6,806 bases of DNA from an uncultured Brevinema sp. Lineage in GTDB: Bacteria > Spirochaetota > Brevinematia > Brevinematales > Brevinemataceae. Shown piece by piece: positions 5,534-6,806 of this stretch (the first letter of the stretch is position 1; the number at the start of each line of letters is the position of its first letter). Under the pieces are notes generated by a model. It worked only from the letters and a program-made list of their open reading frames with translations. It was not told the DNA's origin and ran no database searches. The stretch spans positions 1-6,806 of the forward strand of contig CAMRBT010000084.1 of assembly GCA_947040475.1 (NCBI GenBank). Direction: 5' to 3'. Position numbers and translations under genes: made by a program.

Positions 5534-5555
5534 TTGTCTTTTACATTGTCTTTTA
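5534..5555 (+). repeat. Tandem 10-bp repeat TTGTCTTTTA with 12-bp period
   Basis: Identical copies lie at 5534-5543 and 5546-5555, separated by CA. A period near one helical turn would place both on one DNA face, as for regulator half-sites. It may equally be slippage. It lies in the 5511-5724 stretch before the polA promoter, where I see no protein gene. Confidence 0.4.
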
Positions 5556-5580
5556 GAACAGAATTGTGTATTTTTCATAT

Positions 5581-5600
5581 GAGTGTATTTTATACACCTC
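5581..5600 (+). other. Hairpin GTGTAT-TTT-ATACAC
   Basis: GTGTAT (5583-5588) and ATACAC (5592-5597) are perfect complements around TTT. GA (5581-5582) and TC (5599-5600) extend the stem to 8 bp with a bulged C5598. No T-run follows, so it is not a terminator. Function unknown. A partial copy, GTGTATTTT, also occurs at 5566-5574. Confidence 0.35.
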
Positions 5601-5673
5601 GTCTCTAAAATACCTTTCTATAAGTATCCTATCAAACCAGCCTTACCAAATTTAGTCACATCTTTTGCGGAGG

Positions 5674-5695
5674 GGGTACAATTTTTTTTGTATCC
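5674..5695 (+). other. U-rich hairpin upstream of polA
   Basis: GGGTACAA (5674-5681) pairs with TTGTATCC (5688-5695), 8 bp with one G.U, across six T. TTTTCTTCTTTT follows. This resembles a weak intrinsic terminator or attenuator facing polA, but the predicted polA promoter lies downstream of it, so it would act only on read-through from the left. Confidence 0.4.
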
Positions 5696-5724
5696 TTTTC
5701 TTCTTTTAAAGACTATGTGTTTTA

Positions 5725-5753
5725 TTCTCATAATAAATAAAATATGCTATACT
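5725..5753 (+). promoter_or_regulatory. Predicted polA promoter
   Basis: TTCTCA (5725-5730), a 17-nt spacer, then TATACT (5748-5753) with extended -10 TGC (5745-5747). The start is expected near 5760, leaving a leader of about 28 nt that includes AAGGA (5775-5779). Confidence 0.6.
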
Positions 5754-5758
5754 ATTTT

Positions 5759-5771
5759 AGAGATCATCTCT
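5759..5771. repeat. Palindrome AGAGAT-C-ATCTCT at the predicted polA start
   Basis: A perfect 13-bp dyad lies between the polA -10 and its Shine-Dalgarno, on the expected +1. It could be a repressor operator or, as RNA, a 5-bp stem with a UCA loop at the 5' end of the message. Confidence 0.4.
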
Positions 5772-5787
5772 TATAAGGAAATACACA

Positions 5788-6806
5788 ATGAAGAAAAAAA
5801 TAATACTAGTTGATGCTTCGGGATTACTTTTTAGAGCCTATTATGCGATGATGCGGAATCCTCTTTATACCCAATCTGGTCAAGCTACTAGTGCCGTATT
5901 TGGGTTTTTGAGAATGCTCTTTAACCTTATCAAAAAATATCCTTGTCATAGTATTGTTGCAGCCTTTGATGTTCCTAGATCTACCTTAGAACGTACTAAA
6001 GCTTATAGTGACTATAAAGCTACTCGTAAAGAAACTCCACCAGATTTAATTGCTCAAATGCCTCTTGCCAAAGAATGTCTAGAATGTGCGGAAATTCCTG
6101 GAATTACCGTGCCCGGTCATGAAGCAGATGATGTGCTTGCATCTTTAGTAAAAAAATATAAAGGTGAATACGAAATTATTATCTTTACAGGAGACAAAGA
6201 TTTATTACAATTAGTGGAGGAAGGCGTTACCGTTGCCCTTCCAGACAAAAATTCTCCCGATGGTACAAAAATTTTAGACAGAGAAGGGGTCAAAGAACAC
6301 AAAGGTGTTTACCCAGAAGAAATCCCAGATTATTTAGCAATTTTAGGTGATGCCTCTGACAACATCCCAGGGATAAAAGGTATAGGCGAAAAAGGTGCCA
6401 TCACGCTCATTAATGAATTTCATAGCTTAAAAAACATCTATGAAAATCTAGAATCTGTAAAGCCAACATTAGCTAAAAAACTAGAAGAAAGTAAAGAAAA
6501 TGGATTTATGAGCTTAGATTTAATTTATCTAAAAGATGATTTAGAAGTAGATATTCCTAATATTAGTGAAGAAATTCTTACAATCAATCATTTGACGACT
6601 CCCAAATTTATAGATAAATTACAAGAATTAGAATTATATTCCCTCTTAAAAGAACTAGCTCATGCAAAAGGAGCAACCTCAGACAAAGATGAAGATATGT
6701 CCTTATTTGGTGCTGCAGAATCATCAGTAGAAATTAAAGAGTTTTCCTTAGAGACTCTAGATATTCTTAGTAAATCTGTAGGGGTAGGCTTACAAATTGT
6801 AGATGA
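5788..6806 (+). CDS. polA: DNA polymerase I, N-terminal 5'-nuclease part
   Basis: The first 339 codons; the gene runs off the right edge. It begins MKKKIILVDASGLLFRAYYAM, the standard start of the PolA 5'-3' exonuclease. Metal-binding acidic residues are all present: D9 (VDAS), D61 (AFDVP), E112/D114/D115 (GHEADDVLA), D136/D138 (TGDKDLL) and D188/D191 (LGDASDNIPG). The helix-hairpin-helix GIKGIGEKGA lies at 195-204. Residues about 265-310 look like a linker to the 3'-5' exonuclease-like domain, which begins near 313; whether that domain keeps its catalytic Asp/Glu and where the polymerase fingers lie cannot be seen here. The enzyme removes RNA primers and fills gaps in replication and repair. 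AAGGA (5775-5779) is 8 nt before the ATG. It has its own promoter and is shielded by the terminator at 5474-5510. Confidence 0.96.
   Translation, partial: MKKKIILVDASGLLFRAYYAMMRNPLYTQSGQATSAVFGFLRMLFNLIKKYPCHSIVAAFDVPRSTLERTKAYSDYKATRKETPPDLIAQMPLAKECLECAEIPGITVPGHEADDVLASLVKKYKGEYEIIIFTGDKDLLQLVEEGVTVALPDKNSPDGTKILDREGVKEHKGVYPEEIPDYLAILGDASDNIPGIKGIGEKGAITLINEFHSLKNIYENLESVKPTLAKKLEESKENGFMSLDLIYLKDDLEVDIPNISEEILTINHLTTPKFIDKLQELELYSLLKELAHAKGATSDKDEDMSLFGAAESSVEIKEFSLETLDILSKSVGVGLQIVD

Noticed and set aside
5583..5813. 76-codon plus-strand open frame before polA
   Set aside because: Starts at a GTG with no Shine-Dalgarno, runs through the polA promoter and ribosome binding site, and ends out of frame inside polA.
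6117..6302. 61-codon minus-strand open frame opposite polA
   Set aside because: Antisense to conserved PolA 5'-nuclease codons; no start signal.
1..6806. CRISPR array, insertion sequence, prophage or attachment site
   Set aside because: No regular spaced repeats, no transposase or integrase frame, no terminal inverted repeats with target duplications, and no compositional break across the window.

Overview
This AT-rich window carries seven genes: five on the minus strand (read right to left as murC, a TPR gene, a PilZ gene, a lapA-like gene, radA) and two on the plus strand (an outer-membrane-barrel gene and polA). radA and polA run off the left and right edges. The best guess at origin is a low-GC, double-membraned spirochaete (Brachyspira- or Brevinema-like rather than certainly one genus). 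The reasons are a UPF0164/PorV-like outer-membrane protein of the kind known from Treponema, a membrane-anchored PilZ protein of YcgR-like layout, and a murC that sits outside any dcw cluster. This assignment is an inference, not a database result.

Positions 1-3521 look like one operon transcribed leftward from a promoter near 3564-3593. It starts with murC (cell-wall precursor ligase). A small secreted or anchored TPR protein follows, overlapping murC by 35 nt and taking its ribosome binding site and ATG from the codons of MurC's LGAGDVW motif. Nine nt later comes a PilZ protein, 24 nt later a LapA-like two-helix membrane protein, and 77 nt later radA (recombination ATPase), which uses a TTG start. 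The lapA-radA gap holds a 35-nt near-continuous hairpin that is well paired only in the minus-strand RNA. Its tip resembles a second hairpin in the murC leader.

Positions 3522-3845 are a 324-bp divergent control region. It holds one promoter for each direction and two dyads in the leader of the rightward gene. Positions 3846-5291 encode the outer-membrane barrel protein, closed by a strong symmetric terminator.

Positions 5292-5787 (496 bp) hold no credible protein gene but a good deal of structure. There are two AT-rich palindromes, then a short element with a C-rich 5' end (CCCTCCC), a hairpin and a GC-rich terminator with eight T, which I read as a candidate small RNA of about 75 nt. After that come a 12-bp tandem repeat, two further hairpins and an extended -10 promoter for polA. 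Positions 5788-6806 encode the 5'-nuclease half of DNA polymerase I. Apart from the candidate RNA and the paired leader hairpins, the gene content is ordinary housekeeping and envelope functions.
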